A stretch of 13,906 bases of DNA from UBA3064 sp023258775 (GTDB lineage: Bacteria; Pseudomonadota; Gammaproteobacteria; Burkholderiales; Burkholderiaceae_E), in contig JBIKXS010000057.1 of the NCBI GenBank assembly GCA_044355655.1, positions 1-13,906 of the forward strand, written 5' to 3'. This document shows, in pieces, positions 1 to 7,266 of the stretch (its first letter is position 1; each line of letters begins with the position of its first letter). Under the pieces are notes generated by a model, which saw nothing but the letters and a program-made list of their open reading frames with translations, ran no database searches and was not told where the DNA came from. The position numbers and the translations under genes were made by a program.

Positions 1-685
1 CGTCTCTTGCTCCAAAAAGCATAACGCGTGCAGCCGCAAGCAGATTAATACCCGATTGTTTCGCGAAAAGTTCTCTTGCTGATTTAGAAGCCTTGCCTTT
101 GCCCATGAGCGTTGGCAAATAAACTAGTACACCCAACAAAACAAGGCCAAGTAGCGCAGCCATCGCCCAAAGCGCATGCTGAAACCCCAGACTTTGCAGC
201 AAGATGCCACCCAGGAAAAAACCAATGCCCTTCATCGCGTTCTTGCTGCCGGTGAAAAATGCAACCCAACGAAAGAGTTGCCCTGAAGCACCGCTCGACG
301 TCAGTTTGATGGCAGATTTGCTCGCAGTTTTTGTAAGATCTTTGGCAACACCGCAAATACCTTGGGCGATCACCACCCAGGCCACCGACATCGCGGCTGA
401 CCAATCGGCTGACAATGCAGAAAGCAACAAGAAGCCGGTGATTTGTGTTAGGAGTCCCACAGTTAGCATGCGCGTGATGCCATACCGCGCCGCTAGCCAG
501 CCGCCGATGAGATTTGCTGGAACGCCCATGGCCTCATACAGAAGAAACAAAAAGGCCAGGGTAAAAGGCGAGTAGCCGAGCTTGTAAAAATGCAAGAGCA
601 CAAGCATGCGCAAGGCCCCGTCGCTGAGGGTAAACCCCCAGTAAGCAGCGGTTACAAGGAGATAGTGACGGCTGCCTTGTTGCAT
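1..685 (-). CDS. arsJ: ArsJ, organoarsenical efflux MFS transporter (C-terminus beyond left edge)
   Basis: ArsJ is an inner-membrane major-facilitator pump that exports 1-arseno-3-phosphoglycerate, completing detoxification of arsenate. I translated this frame by hand because it has no stop before the window edge. About 228 codons are present of a protein usually near 400. Family-like signatures are YLLVTAAYWGFTL (8-20), DGALRMLVLLHF (22-33), the MFS loop GGWLAARYGITR (61-72), GVAKDLTKTASKSAIK (112-127) and FFTGSKNAMKGIGFFLGG (143-160). Several long hydrophobic segments fit an MFS fold. The ATG at 685 is chosen. An in-frame GTG at 691 lies about 6 bases after GCAGGG and could be the true start. 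The GAPDH stop is 18 bp upstream in the same frame, so the two genes are surely cotranscribed. Assignment rests on remembered family sequence plus the arsR-GAPDH context, and is strong. Confidence 0.92.
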   Translation of the reverse strand, partial: MQQGSRHYLLVTAAYWGFTLSDGALRMLVLLHFYKLGYSPFTLAFLFLLYEAMGVPANLIGGWLAARYGITRMLTVGLLTQITGFLLLSALSADWSAAMSVAWVVIAQGICGVAKDLTKTASKSAIKLTSSGASGQLFRWVAFFTGSKNAMKGIGFFLGGILLQSLGFQHALWAMAALLGLVLLGVLVYLPTLMGKGKASKSARELFAKQSGINLLAAARVMLFGARD

Positions 686-703
686 TGACACCGAAGGCCC
701 TGC

Positions 704-1759
704 CTAAATCCCATGTTCTCGCATCAAACAAGCCAAATCAATCATCCGGCATGCGTAACCCATTTCATTGTCGTACCAGGCATAAACCTTCAGGAGCGTT
801 TCGTCAGTAACCATGGTGCTTGGCGCATCGACAATCGCACTGCGTGTGTCCCTTGCATAGTCCGCGCTCACAAGCGGCTTTATTTCATAGCCAAGAATCC
901 CAGCCAGTGACCCTTGGGATGCCTTTAAAAATAATTCGTTAACCTCATCCGAACTGGTTTTGCGCTGTAGTTCAAAGACACAGTCAGTCAGCGAAGCATT
1001 CAGCACAGGCGCACGCACCGCATGCCCATTGAGCTTTCCTTTGAGCTCGGGATAAATCAATGCAATCGCTGTGGCGCTTCCGGTCGTTGTCGGCGCAAGG
1101 CTTAACATCGCACTTCGAGCCCGCCGCAAATCCTTATGCGGCGCATCGACGACCAAATTCGTGTTCGTTGGGTCATGGATGGTGGTGATCTGGCCATGCC
1201 TGATTCCGATGGACTCATGAATCACTTTGACAACCGGTGCCAGGCAGTTGGTTGTACACGACGCAGCCGTCACGATAAGGTGTTTGGAAGCATCGTAAAG
1301 ATGGTCATTCACACCGACAACGATATTGAGAACATCACCGACTTTGACCGGCGCAGCAACCATCACGCGCTTAGCGCCAGCTCGTAAATGCCCTTCCAGA
1401 CGATCGGGTGTGAGGAATTTTCCAGTGCATTCGAGCACCAGATCAACGCCTAAATCGCCCCAGGGTATATCTTCAGGATTACTGATTGAGGAAAAGCTAA
1501 GTGTTTCTTGATCGATACAAATGCTTGATTCATCACCTGCTCGAATATCGGCCCGCCAGCGGCCCTGCACGCTATCAAATTCAATCAAGTGAGCCACCGC
1601 CTCAGCACCCGCTTTGATTTCGTTCAAGTGGACCAAATCAAGGCGATTGGCGGCACGAGGATCATCGATAGGTCGCTGCACTGCACCCAATGCTGCTCTA
1701 AGGGCAAGTCGACCAATACGGCCCATGCCATTTATGCCTACTCTCACATCATCACCCAT
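704..1759 (-). CDS. ArsJ-associated glyceraldehyde-3-phosphate dehydrogenase
   Basis: This cytoplasmic NAD-dependent enzyme is expected to use arsenate in place of phosphate with glyceraldehyde 3-phosphate. The product, unstable 1-arseno-3-phosphoglycerate, is exported by ArsJ. The Rossmann motif GINGMGRIGR is at residues 9-18 (numbered from the TTG at 1762). The active-site segment AASCTTNC gives catalytic Cys169, and TTIHDPTNTN supplies His196. The C-terminal WYDNEMGY motif is intact. Length of about 351 residues is slightly longer than housekeeping GAPDH, through a loop near residues 26-40. HDPTNTN replaces the HAYTNDQ-type segment of glycolytic enzymes, which I recall as typical of the arsenic-linked subgroup. 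ATG 1759 is preferred over TTG 1762. Neither has a clear Shine-Dalgarno, and the predicted transcript start leaves only about 10 bases of leader. The gene is 18 bp from arsJ and 42 bp from arsR. Confidence 0.93.
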   Translation of the reverse strand: MGDDVRVGINGMGRIGRLALRAALGAVQRPIDDPRAANRLDLVHLNEIKAGAEAVAHLIEFDSVQGRWRADIRAGDESSICIDQETLSFSSISNPEDIPWGDLGVDLVLECTGKFLTPDRLEGHLRAGAKRVMVAAPVKVGDVLNIVVGVNDHLYDASKHLIVTAASCTTNCLAPVVKVIHESIGIRHGQITTIHDPTNTNLVVDAPHKDLRRARSAMLSLAPTTTGSATAIALIYPELKGKLNGHAVRAPVLNASLTDCVFELQRKTSSDEVNELFLKASQGSLAGILGYEIKPLVSADYARDTRSAIVDAPSTMVTDETLLKVYAWYDNEMGYACRMIDLACLMREHGI

Positions 1760-1775
1760 CAATTCATAATTCGAT

Positions 1776-1791
1776 AATCATAGAAATGATT
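1776..1791. promoter_or_regulatory. Candidate ArsR operator (16-bp inverted repeat)
   Basis: AATCAT-AGAA-ATGATT is a perfect inverted repeat with 6-bp arms and a 4-bp centre. It covers the predicted -10 box of the GAPDH-arsJ promoter. AT-rich dyads of this size over the promoter are typical ArsR/SmtB-family operators, which are released when arsenite binds. The position is right for repression by the adjacent ArsR, but binding is inferred. Confidence 0.45.
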
Positions 1792-1805
1792 GATGACAAT
1801 TTCAA
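1777..1805 (-). promoter_or_regulatory. Predicted sigma70 promoter for GAPDH-arsJ
   Basis: On the minus strand TTGAAA (1800-1805) and TATGAT (1777-1782) are separated by exactly 17 bp. Each matches the sigma70 consensus at 5 of 6 positions. The -35 box overlaps the arsR stop codon. A start about 7 bases after the -10 box would give a leader of roughly 10 bases before ATG 1759, fitting the lack of a ribosome site. The arsenic enzyme and pump genes could therefore be expressed separately from arsR. Confidence 0.55.
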
Positions 1806-2125
1806 GTCATAGGACTGCCCTCAAGCTGCAAGCCGCAGACCCGGCCCTCACAACAGTGGTCAGTGAGATAGGCGATCAGTTCATTCATATGACCAACAGC
1901 TGGCCTGTAAATTAAATGCCTGCTTTCCCGCTCGACGCTCACCAAGCCGGCTTGCGCGAGCTCTTTTAAGTGAAAAGAAAGTGTTGATGGGGGAATCCCG
2001 AGCGCTAGCGAGAGCTCGCTTGGCCTTAAGCCCCGGTCAGCAGCACCAATCAGCGCACGAAAAATCCTAAGTCTTGCATCTTGCGCAAGTGCGGCAAGTG
2101 CGGCCACGGCAGCTTTCTCATTCAT
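1802..2125 (-). CDS. arsR: ArsR-family arsenic-responsive repressor
   Basis: A small winged-helix repressor of about 107 residues that should repress the arsenic genes and leave DNA when trivalent arsenic binds. The recognition-helix region PSELSLALGIPPSTLSFHL and the wing LVSVERESRHLIYR are typical of ArsR/SmtB proteins. The classical ELCVCDL metal site in the DNA-binding helix is absent. Instead, three cysteines sit near the C-terminus in HCCEGRVCG (Cys91, Cys92, Cys97), like the C-terminal site known from the Acidithiobacillus ferrooxidans ArsR. ATG 2125 is preferred because the family normally begins about there. A TTG at 2164 would add 13 unconserved residues and fall in the predicted promoter. 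No Shine-Dalgarno is evident. The cyclase gene ends 60 bp upstream on the same strand. Confidence 0.9.
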   Translation of the reverse strand: MNEKAAVAALAALAQDARLRIFRALIGAADRGLRPSELSLALGIPPSTLSFHLKELAQAGLVSVERESRHLIYRPAVGHMNELIAYLTDHCCEGRVCGLQLEGSPMT

Positions 2126-2135
2126 CGTGGGAAAA

Positions 2136-2164
2136 AGTGTAAAGCAATCGCCCAACGAGGCCAA
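2136..2164 (-). promoter_or_regulatory. Possible weak promoter for arsR
   Basis: In the 60-bp gap after the cyclase gene, TTGGCC (2159-2164) and TACACT (2136-2141) are 17 bp apart on the minus strand. Each matches consensus at 4 of 6 positions. A start 7 bases downstream would leave arsR nearly leaderless. This is only a pattern match, and readthrough from the cyclase gene is an alternative. Confidence 0.28.
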
Positions 2165-2185
2165 GCAACGCCAAGCCTGCCTTGC

Positions 2186-4432
2186 TTATTTCTCATCCAT
2201 GGTCCAAATGCCATCCCAGCCTCTAGTCGGCGGCTCCGCCTCCAGACTATCGATTCGCCGCAAAAAGGCTTTTGCACCTCCGCCAAGATGAGGATGGGCA
2301 ATGAGCCGAAGCATCGCCAATCGTGCCTCCTCCCAGTCACCTTCACGATAAAGCACATGAGCTTCTTCCCAATCGGCTATCCATGCGTCATAGTGGCTAC
2401 GTTGCGCAGGGCTTAAGGATTCAAGCATTGCAAGGGGCTCATAAATCGATACCGCGCTGTCATAGCCCTTGACCACGACCCGATCGACAAATCGAAACAA
2501 ATAAGTAGTCTCGCAGGCCTTCATCACTGTTTCTGTTACGAGAATGCCAACGCCATAAAAGCGGGTCAGGCCTTCGACGCGGGCTGCTAGATTCACGTTA
2601 TCACCAATAGCGGTGTAAGTGCTCCGAAAACTAGAACCCATATCACCAACATAAGCCATACCGCTATGAATACCAATCCCAATTGCTATTCTCGGAAGCT
2701 CTCGCGCCTTGAGACTCTCTTGCAAGGCAGAAAGCCGACTGATCATCATCATGGCCGCATCAAGCGCGCGCTGCTCAGACTTTTCAACCTCAAGCGGTGC
2801 TCCCCAAAATGCCATGATCGCATCCCCGATATATTTATCGATGGTTCCTTGGTGCTCGTGAATCGTTGCGCTAAGCGGTGTGAGTACTTCTCGCAAGAGC
2901 TGCGCGATTTGCTCTGGCGGCAGCCTTCTGGCGAGACCTGTAAAGCCAGCAATATCGGTAAACATGATTGTCAGCTGATGCTGCCTTGCTTTCATCAAAT
3001 CCCGATCGGGATCCCTCGCCAGCCGTCGCGCCACTTCTTTTGGGACGTATCTTGCAAACGTACCTTCCACTCTTTTCGATTGTCTGAGTGCACTTACCCA
3101 TCGCTCTAATAATGCGGCCCCAACGCCAGCAACGATACCAATAAGCGTTGGTGCCAGCGGAACAACCCAAAACTTCTCCTGCCACCAGTAAAGATTCAGC
3201 CCAACAAGCGCTGCGAGAATTAGTATCAGACCTGAAAGCGCAAGGATCGGTGTTGCATAACCCATCACAATCAATGAGGAGAACATCACCACCGCAAGAA
3301 CGATCAACTGCCAGGCATCAGTCCAAGCGGGCTTTTGCAGCAATTGCTGATTCAAGATAGCCGATACCGCGTTAGCATGTATTTCCACACCTGGAAATAC
3401 AGTTGAAACTGGCGTATTTCGAAGATCAAAAAGACCTGATGCCGAGGTTCCCAGCAAAACAATCTTGTCCTTAAGCAGGGCAGGATCCGCTTGACCTTTG
3501 AGTACATCAACAGCTGACACATAGCGAAAACTGCCAGGCGGCCCCTTAAAAGGGATTTGCATCATTAACTCACGATCAACCGGAATCCAGACCGACTGCT
3601 TCGGATTGACTAATTCAATCCATTCAATGGCAGCGCCTGGTACACGCTGATTAATTTGATCGGCTTGCATCGCAGCACCGCCAATGGCTGTTCGAACCAC
3701 GGCAATAGAAAGGCTTGTGTATAAACCTTCGCCATAGCTCACTAGCGCGGGGACCCTGCGGGTAACCCCGTCATCATCGAGTTGCGGATTGATGTGGCCC
3801 GCATCAGCAGAAACCTGCAGGAAACGCTCGAGAATGCCAGGCGATGACTTTGCCTGTACTGGAAAGCTATAACGATCACGTAAAACCTCCAGCGATAAGT
3901 CGGACTCAGGCAGCGTGCTCGAGAGAAGTTGGTCCTTAGCTAGAGATGGCAGCGCCGGCCCTTGCGGGGCGCCAGCAGCTTGTAATGGGCTAGCAGCCAA
4001 TTCTTTTGATGAATAAGCAAAATGATAAGCCGCTACGACGCGACGTCCTTCGATCGCAGCCGCTAACGCTGCATCTGCAGGTTCTGACTCGGGTTCTGCA
4101 AGCAGAACGTCAAGCCCCAGGGTATGAATTTGATACTGATCAAATAATTGATCAATCAGCGCTGCAAGGCGGAACCTTGTCCAGGGCCAGCGCCCAAGTT
4201 GTGCCAGGCTTGCCTCATCGATATCAACAACGACTATAGGATCGATCTGGGGCTTCGGTGGGAGAAGTCGAACACGCTGGTTATAAACATAACCTTCTAG
4301 GACTTGAAGCAGGCCATTCGGGAAAATTTGCAGCACATGGCCTGCCACCACAACATAAACTGTACCGATCACGACGACTGAAAAGGGTCTCGCTGCGCTC
4401 AAGTAGCGCGCAAGCAGCCGAAGTAGCTTCAA
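2186..4432 (-). CDS. CHASE2-domain class III adenylate cyclase, membrane bound
   Basis: This 748-residue protein probably makes cAMP in response to an extracytoplasmic signal. One N-terminal membrane segment (about 17-38) leads into a periplasmic CHASE2 sensor domain (about 40-365). Three membrane helices follow (about 373-391, 393-414, 423-441), then a cytoplasmic class III catalytic domain (about 485-668). Metal aspartates are D493 in FTDIAGFT and D537 in YIGDAIMAFWG. Lys533 in DKYIGD is the adenine-selecting lysine. Thr607 in YTAIGD occupies the second specificity position, which marks class IIIb. Asn614 and Arg618 in NVNLAARVE complete the site. A helical tail (about 675-735) resembles a TPR-like extension. 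The start is TTG at 4432, overlapping the FecR gene stop as TTGA. No other plausible start lies nearby, and the overlap implies translational coupling. Confidence 0.93.
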   Translation of the reverse strand: MKLLRLLARYLSAARPFSVVVIGTVYVVVAGHVLQIFPNGLLQVLEGYVYNQRVRLLPPKPQIDPIVVVDIDEASLAQLGRWPWTRFRLAALIDQLFDQYQIHTLGLDVLLAEPESEPADAALAAAIEGRRVVAAYHFAYSSKELAASPLQAAGAPQGPALPSLAKDQLLSSTLPESDLSLEVLRDRYSFPVQAKSSPGILERFLQVSADAGHINPQLDDDGVTRRVPALVSYGEGLYTSLSIAVVRTAIGGAAMQADQINQRVPGAAIEWIELVNPKQSVWIPVDRELMMQIPFKGPPGSFRYVSAVDVLKGQADPALLKDKIVLLGTSASGLFDLRNTPVSTVFPGVEIHANAVSAILNQQLLQKPAWTDAWQLIVLAVVMFSSLIVMGYATPILALSGLILILAALVGLNLYWWQEKFWVVPLAPTLIGIVAGVGAALLERWVSALRQSKRVEGTFARYVPKEVARRLARDPDRDLMKARQHQLTIMFTDIAGFTGLARRLPPEQIAQLLREVLTPLSATIHEHQGTIDKYIGDAIMAFWGAPLEVEKSEQRALDAAMMMISRLSALQESLKARELPRIAIGIGIHSGMAYVGDMGSSFRSTYTAIGDNVNLAARVEGLTRFYGVGILVTETVMKACETTYLFRFVDRVVVKGYDSAVSIYEPLAMLESLSPAQRSHYDAWIADWEEAHVLYREGDWEEARLAMLRLIAHPHLGGGAKAFLRRIDSLEAEPPTRGWDGIWTMDEK

Positions 4433-5097
4433 GTTTTCACAAAGGGCGGTTTGCGACCAACCAAGGACTCGGCCAAAATAAGATCATCGTCATCATGCCC
4501 GAGGCCACCCGCTGGAACAATCCTAGGGCGAGGCCAGCGAAGCATAAAGCGTCCTGCATCGTGGTAGCTTGCCTCAAAGTTTTCCTGAACCGACTGATCA
4601 TCACGTGAGGTAAAGGCGAACTGTCCATAGCAATAACAAATGTAACTACGGTGCAGTTGTGACTCCACATAGCAACCCGTACCTCGAATACCGATGGTAG
4701 CGCTGGTAGTAACGATCTTCCTTTCAGGACCTTTTCCAAAGGTTGCAACTAAGCCGCCACTCACGAGGCGGAGTTGATCGACCGTCGACCCCTTACCCTC
4801 AATCTGAAGGCGTGCGCCGCGTTCTTGGCCCTTCACGATGAATGCGTCATTACCTACAGCAAATGCTGCGCTGCCTCCGGGCGATACGCTCACTTCCTGC
4901 CCAGCTCTGACCTGCTGACTTGCTTCGGCACGCTTGCCGTCGACCTTGACCTGACCTTTGATCTTCAAAGGCTCAGAGGCTTGGGCCAGAACAGCTCGGT
5001 TGCCACCGAAACCAGCAAGTAGCAGACCGGTGCCCGTAGCCAAGGCCGAGCGACGTGTGCAAGCTCTAGCCAGAAAGCTCAAGTACTTGGTATCCAT
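4429..5097 (-). CDS. FecR-domain exported protein, partner of the cyclase
   Basis: A 222-residue exported protein with a FecR-like beta domain, presumably periplasmic. The N-terminus carries a Tat-like signal: CTRRSALATG (13-22), a hydrophobic stretch, and a probable cleavage near VLAQA (36-40). The FecR domain spans about 45-165, with the typical TTSATIGIRGTGCYVES (130-146). It is followed by the cysteine motif SYICYCYG (Cys154, Cys156), a tyrosine-histidine at 178-179, and HDDDDL (201-206) before ESLVGRKPPF. From memory, FecR proteins with this cysteine/histidine pattern often sit before CHASE2 cyclases in betaproteobacteria, but their function is not known to me. This is not the iron-citrate anti-sigma FecR: no TonB receptor or sigma factor is nearby. 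The purine-rich GAAGAG about 8 bases before ATG 5097 supports the start. Confidence 0.82.
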   Translation of the reverse strand: MDTKYLSFLARACTRRSALATGTGLLLAGFGGNRAVLAQASEPLKIKGQVKVDGKRAEASQQVRAGQEVSVSPGGSAAFAVGNDAFIVKGQERGARLQIEGKGSTVDQLRLVSGGLVATFGKGPERKIVTTSATIGIRGTGCYVESQLHRSYICYCYGQFAFTSRDDQSVQENFEASYHDAGRFMLRWPRPRIVPAGGLGHDDDDLILAESLVGRKPPFVKT

Positions 5098-5149
5098 TAT
5101 TTTCTCTTCGACAAACTCGGCGAAACCGGACTATAAAGAAGCTATGGGT

Positions 5150-6142
5150 CTAAAGCAATGCTTCGCATGTTTTTGCGATGAAAGTATAAAGCGGAATACC
5201 AATCAAAATATTTAAAGGAAAAGTAATGCCCAGGCTGAGGCCCAAATAATAAACCGGGCTCGCTTCACTGATGGCATAGCGAACCACCGCGGGAACCACG
5301 ATATATGACGCACTCGCCGATAAGACCATCAGAAAGACTGTATCTGCGAGTGCAAGTTGTAAGAGTTGCGCAAGTCCAAGGGCTAAGCCAGCATGAACAA
5401 GCGGTGCAATCACTGCATATGCCAGCAAGACCGGCGACGCATGCAAGGCATCACGAAAGCTGCGAGCAACCATCAGACCCATGTCAAGCAGAAAAAATGA
5501 CAGCATGCCCTTAAACAAATCGCCTGAAAATGGTTGCATCACGGTCATTCCCGTTTCTCCACTGAGTAAACCAACCAACATCGCGCCAAGAAGCAGCAGG
5601 TGCGCACCATTGGTGAAGGACTCGCGAATAATCTCTGACAGCGAAGTCTGCTTGAACACTGGAGGCTTTTGATCGGTCCGATTCAGGTTGTCAGCACGCT
5701 GTCTCAAGCGGTTTGCAAAAATAATAGCCATCAGGATTGCGGGTGACTCCATCAGCACCATGGCCACTGCCATGTAGCCACCAAATGCCAGACCTTGTTG
5801 CTCTAAATATTGCATCGTAGTAAGAAAGGTCACAGCACTAACCGAGCCATAAGAGGCAGCCATCGCTGCGGCATTAAATCCATCGATAAATCGACGAAGC
5901 GTTGCATAAGCAAGAAGTGGCACTAAAATGGCCATGACAATGGCAGAGAAAAGCGCCAAGGCAATATCAAGCGTAAGACCCGATTGCGAAAGCGCGAACC
6001 CTCCCTTTAGGCCCAGTGCCATTAGGAGATAAAGCGATAGAAACTTAGCCATCGACTCAGGAATCTCAAGATTGGAGCGAATCGCACCTGCGAAAACCCC
6101 AAACATGAAAAATAAGATGGCTGGATCGAGTAAGTTTTGCAT
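5150..6142 (-). CDS. sbtA: SbtA-family sodium-dependent bicarbonate transporter
   Basis: A 330-residue polytopic membrane protein of the SbtA (DUF897) family, which imports bicarbonate with sodium across the inner membrane. Family-like segments are IPESMAKFLSLYLLMALGLKGG (start at 27), YGSVSAVTF (98-106) followed by MVLMESPAI (128-136), and in the second half ASASYIVVPAVVRYA (276-290) and LSLGITFPLNILIGIPLY (302-319). About ten hydrophobic helices in two related halves fit the fold. A charged loop lies at about 145-172. Cyanobacterial SbtA is longer; this length fits proteobacterial members. No SbtB (PII-like) gene follows. A GAGAGA six bases before ATG 6142 serves as ribosome site. The gene is divergent from a CbbR-like regulator and 52 bp upstream of the FecR gene. 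The substrate could differ from bicarbonate in this branch. Confidence 0.85.
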   Translation of the reverse strand: MQNLLDPAILFFMFGVFAGAIRSNLEIPESMAKFLSLYLLMALGLKGGFALSQSGLTLDIALALFSAIVMAILVPLLAYATLRRFIDGFNAAAMAASYGSVSAVTFLTTMQYLEQQGLAFGGYMAVAMVLMESPAILMAIIFANRLRQRADNLNRTDQKPPVFKQTSLSEIIRESFTNGAHLLLLGAMLVGLLSGETGMTVMQPFSGDLFKGMLSFFLLDMGLMVARSFRDALHASPVLLAYAVIAPLVHAGLALGLAQLLQLALADTVFLMVLSASASYIVVPAVVRYAISEASPVYYLGLSLGITFPLNILIGIPLYTFIAKTCEALL

Positions 6143-6360
6143 ATTAGTCTCTCGGTAACCTCACCGATATGAGACTTGGATGAGCAAGCAGCTTCTAAAA
6201 AATCTAGCGTTGAATTCGCATCGCACTACGAATTTTTTCTTCATTCTGATTTTTATATATTGATGATCGATAATGTCGACATCATAGACTTCTCAACACT
6301 TAAGATAAAATCAATACTAATGCGTAGGTATATCAGTTTTTTCTGATGCTATTGAAATTC
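6143..6360. promoter_or_regulatory. Divergent sbtA / lysR control region
   Basis: This AT-rich spacer must hold the promoters of both genes and probably the LysR binding sites. Visible dyads are AATTCG-N10-CGAATT (6213-6234), the imperfect dyad ATTGATGATCGATAAT (6259-6274) and the perfect palindrome ATGTCGACAT (6273-6282), which touches it. I could not identify a convincing -35/-10 pair for either direction, so operator assignment is tentative. Confidence 0.45.
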
Positions 6361-7266
6361 ATGAACATCACCTTTCGTCAATTGAGGCTTTTTCTTGCAC
6401 TTGCTGACAGTGGCAGCGTCAGTGCTGCTGCCAGGCGTATGCATGTGACACAACCCGCAGCCTCGATGCAATTAAAGGAGATAAGCCGACAAGTCGGGAT
6501 GCCACTTTATGAACTGGTCGGGAAAAAACTTTCCTTGACTGAGGCCGGGCTTATGTTGGCTCAAACAGCTCGGCAGATCACTCACAACTGGGAAAGCTTC
6601 GAACAGGAGATCGACGCATTTCAAGGGCTCTCAAGAGGCAAAATAAGAATTGCCGTCGTGAGCACCGCCAAGTACTTCATGCCACGACTGGTCGGGTCAT
6701 TTTGCAAGCTTTATCCCAATATCGATATAGCCCTTGAGATTTTGAATCGAGATAGTGTGGTACACCGATTACGCGAAAATAGGGATGATTTTTATATCAT
6801 GTCGATGCCACCAGGCGATTTGGACTTAGGTGTTGAGCGCTTCATGGAGAACCCAATCGTTGTCATCACCTCGAGTAATGACCCCATAAGCAAGCGAAAA
6901 AACTTGAGCTTGAATGATTTGCGCAAACACCGATTCATCCTACGCGAGAAGGGATCGGGTACACGGATGGCTGCTGATCGATTTTTTCGTGCTAGGCGGT
7001 TTCAACCTGATATCCGACTTGAACTAGGCAGCAATGAAGCCGTTAAGGAATCGGTTGCCGGCGGACTTGGCCTCGGTGTGCTTTCACGCCATGCTTTGCA
7101 TGGTCAAGAGGGTGACCATGGCGTACGCACGCTTCAGGTGGAGGGATTCCCCTTAGCATCAGCCTGGCATATCGTTCATCCCTCTGCCAAGAAACTTTCA
7201 CCGCTTGCTCAAGCTTTCAAGCAACACATCATGCTTGATGTCTCAACAAAGCAAGTCAATCGTTAA
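6361..7266 (+). CDS. LysR-type regulator, CbbR/CmpR-like
   Basis: A LysR-family activator of about 301 residues. The N-terminal winged helix-turn-helix is FRQLRLFLALADSGSVSAAA followed by RRMHVTQPAASMQLKEI. The effector domain begins with GKIRIAVVSTAKYFMPRLVG. STAKYF-PRL and the later RENRDDFYIMSMPP closely resemble the CbbR and CmpR regulators of CO2 fixation and bicarbonate uptake. That fits its position divergent from sbtA, which is its likely target. The effector is unknown. ATG 6361 matches the usual family N-terminus; an in-frame ATG at 6346 would add five residues (MLLKF). Neither has a clear Shine-Dalgarno. The 3' end overlaps the convergent maoC-type gene by 11 bp. Confidence 0.88.
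   Translation: MNITFRQLRLFLALADSGSVSAAARRMHVTQPAASMQLKEISRQVGMPLYELVGKKLSLTEAGLMLAQTARQITHNWESFEQEIDAFQGLSRGKIRIAVVSTAKYFMPRLVGSFCKLYPNIDIALEILNRDSVVHRLRENRDDFYIMSMPPGDLDLGVERFMENPIVVITSSNDPISKRKNLSLNDLRKHRFILREKGSGTRMAADRFFRARRFQPDIRLELGSNEAVKESVAGGLGLGVLSRHALHGQEGDHGVRTLQVEGFPLASAWHIVHPSAKKLSPLAQAFKQHIMLDVSTKQVNR

Noticed and set aside
704..1759. Ordinary glycolytic GAPDH
   Set aside because: Position between arsR and arsJ and the HDPTNTN active-site variant point to the arsenate-linked enzyme.
4429..5097. Iron-citrate FecR anti-sigma regulator
   Set aside because: The N-terminus is an export signal, not a cytoplasmic anti-sigma domain, and no sigma factor or TonB receptor is adjacent.
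6213..6240. Dyad followed by a T-run resembling an intrinsic terminator on the plus strand
   Set aside because: No plus-strand gene lies upstream, the loop is 10 bases, and the stem is AT-rich; an operator is more likely.
6261..6313. Two TNA-N7-TNA matches (6261-6273, 6301-6313) as CbbR boxes
   Set aside because: In AT-rich DNA one or two such matches are expected by chance over this length.
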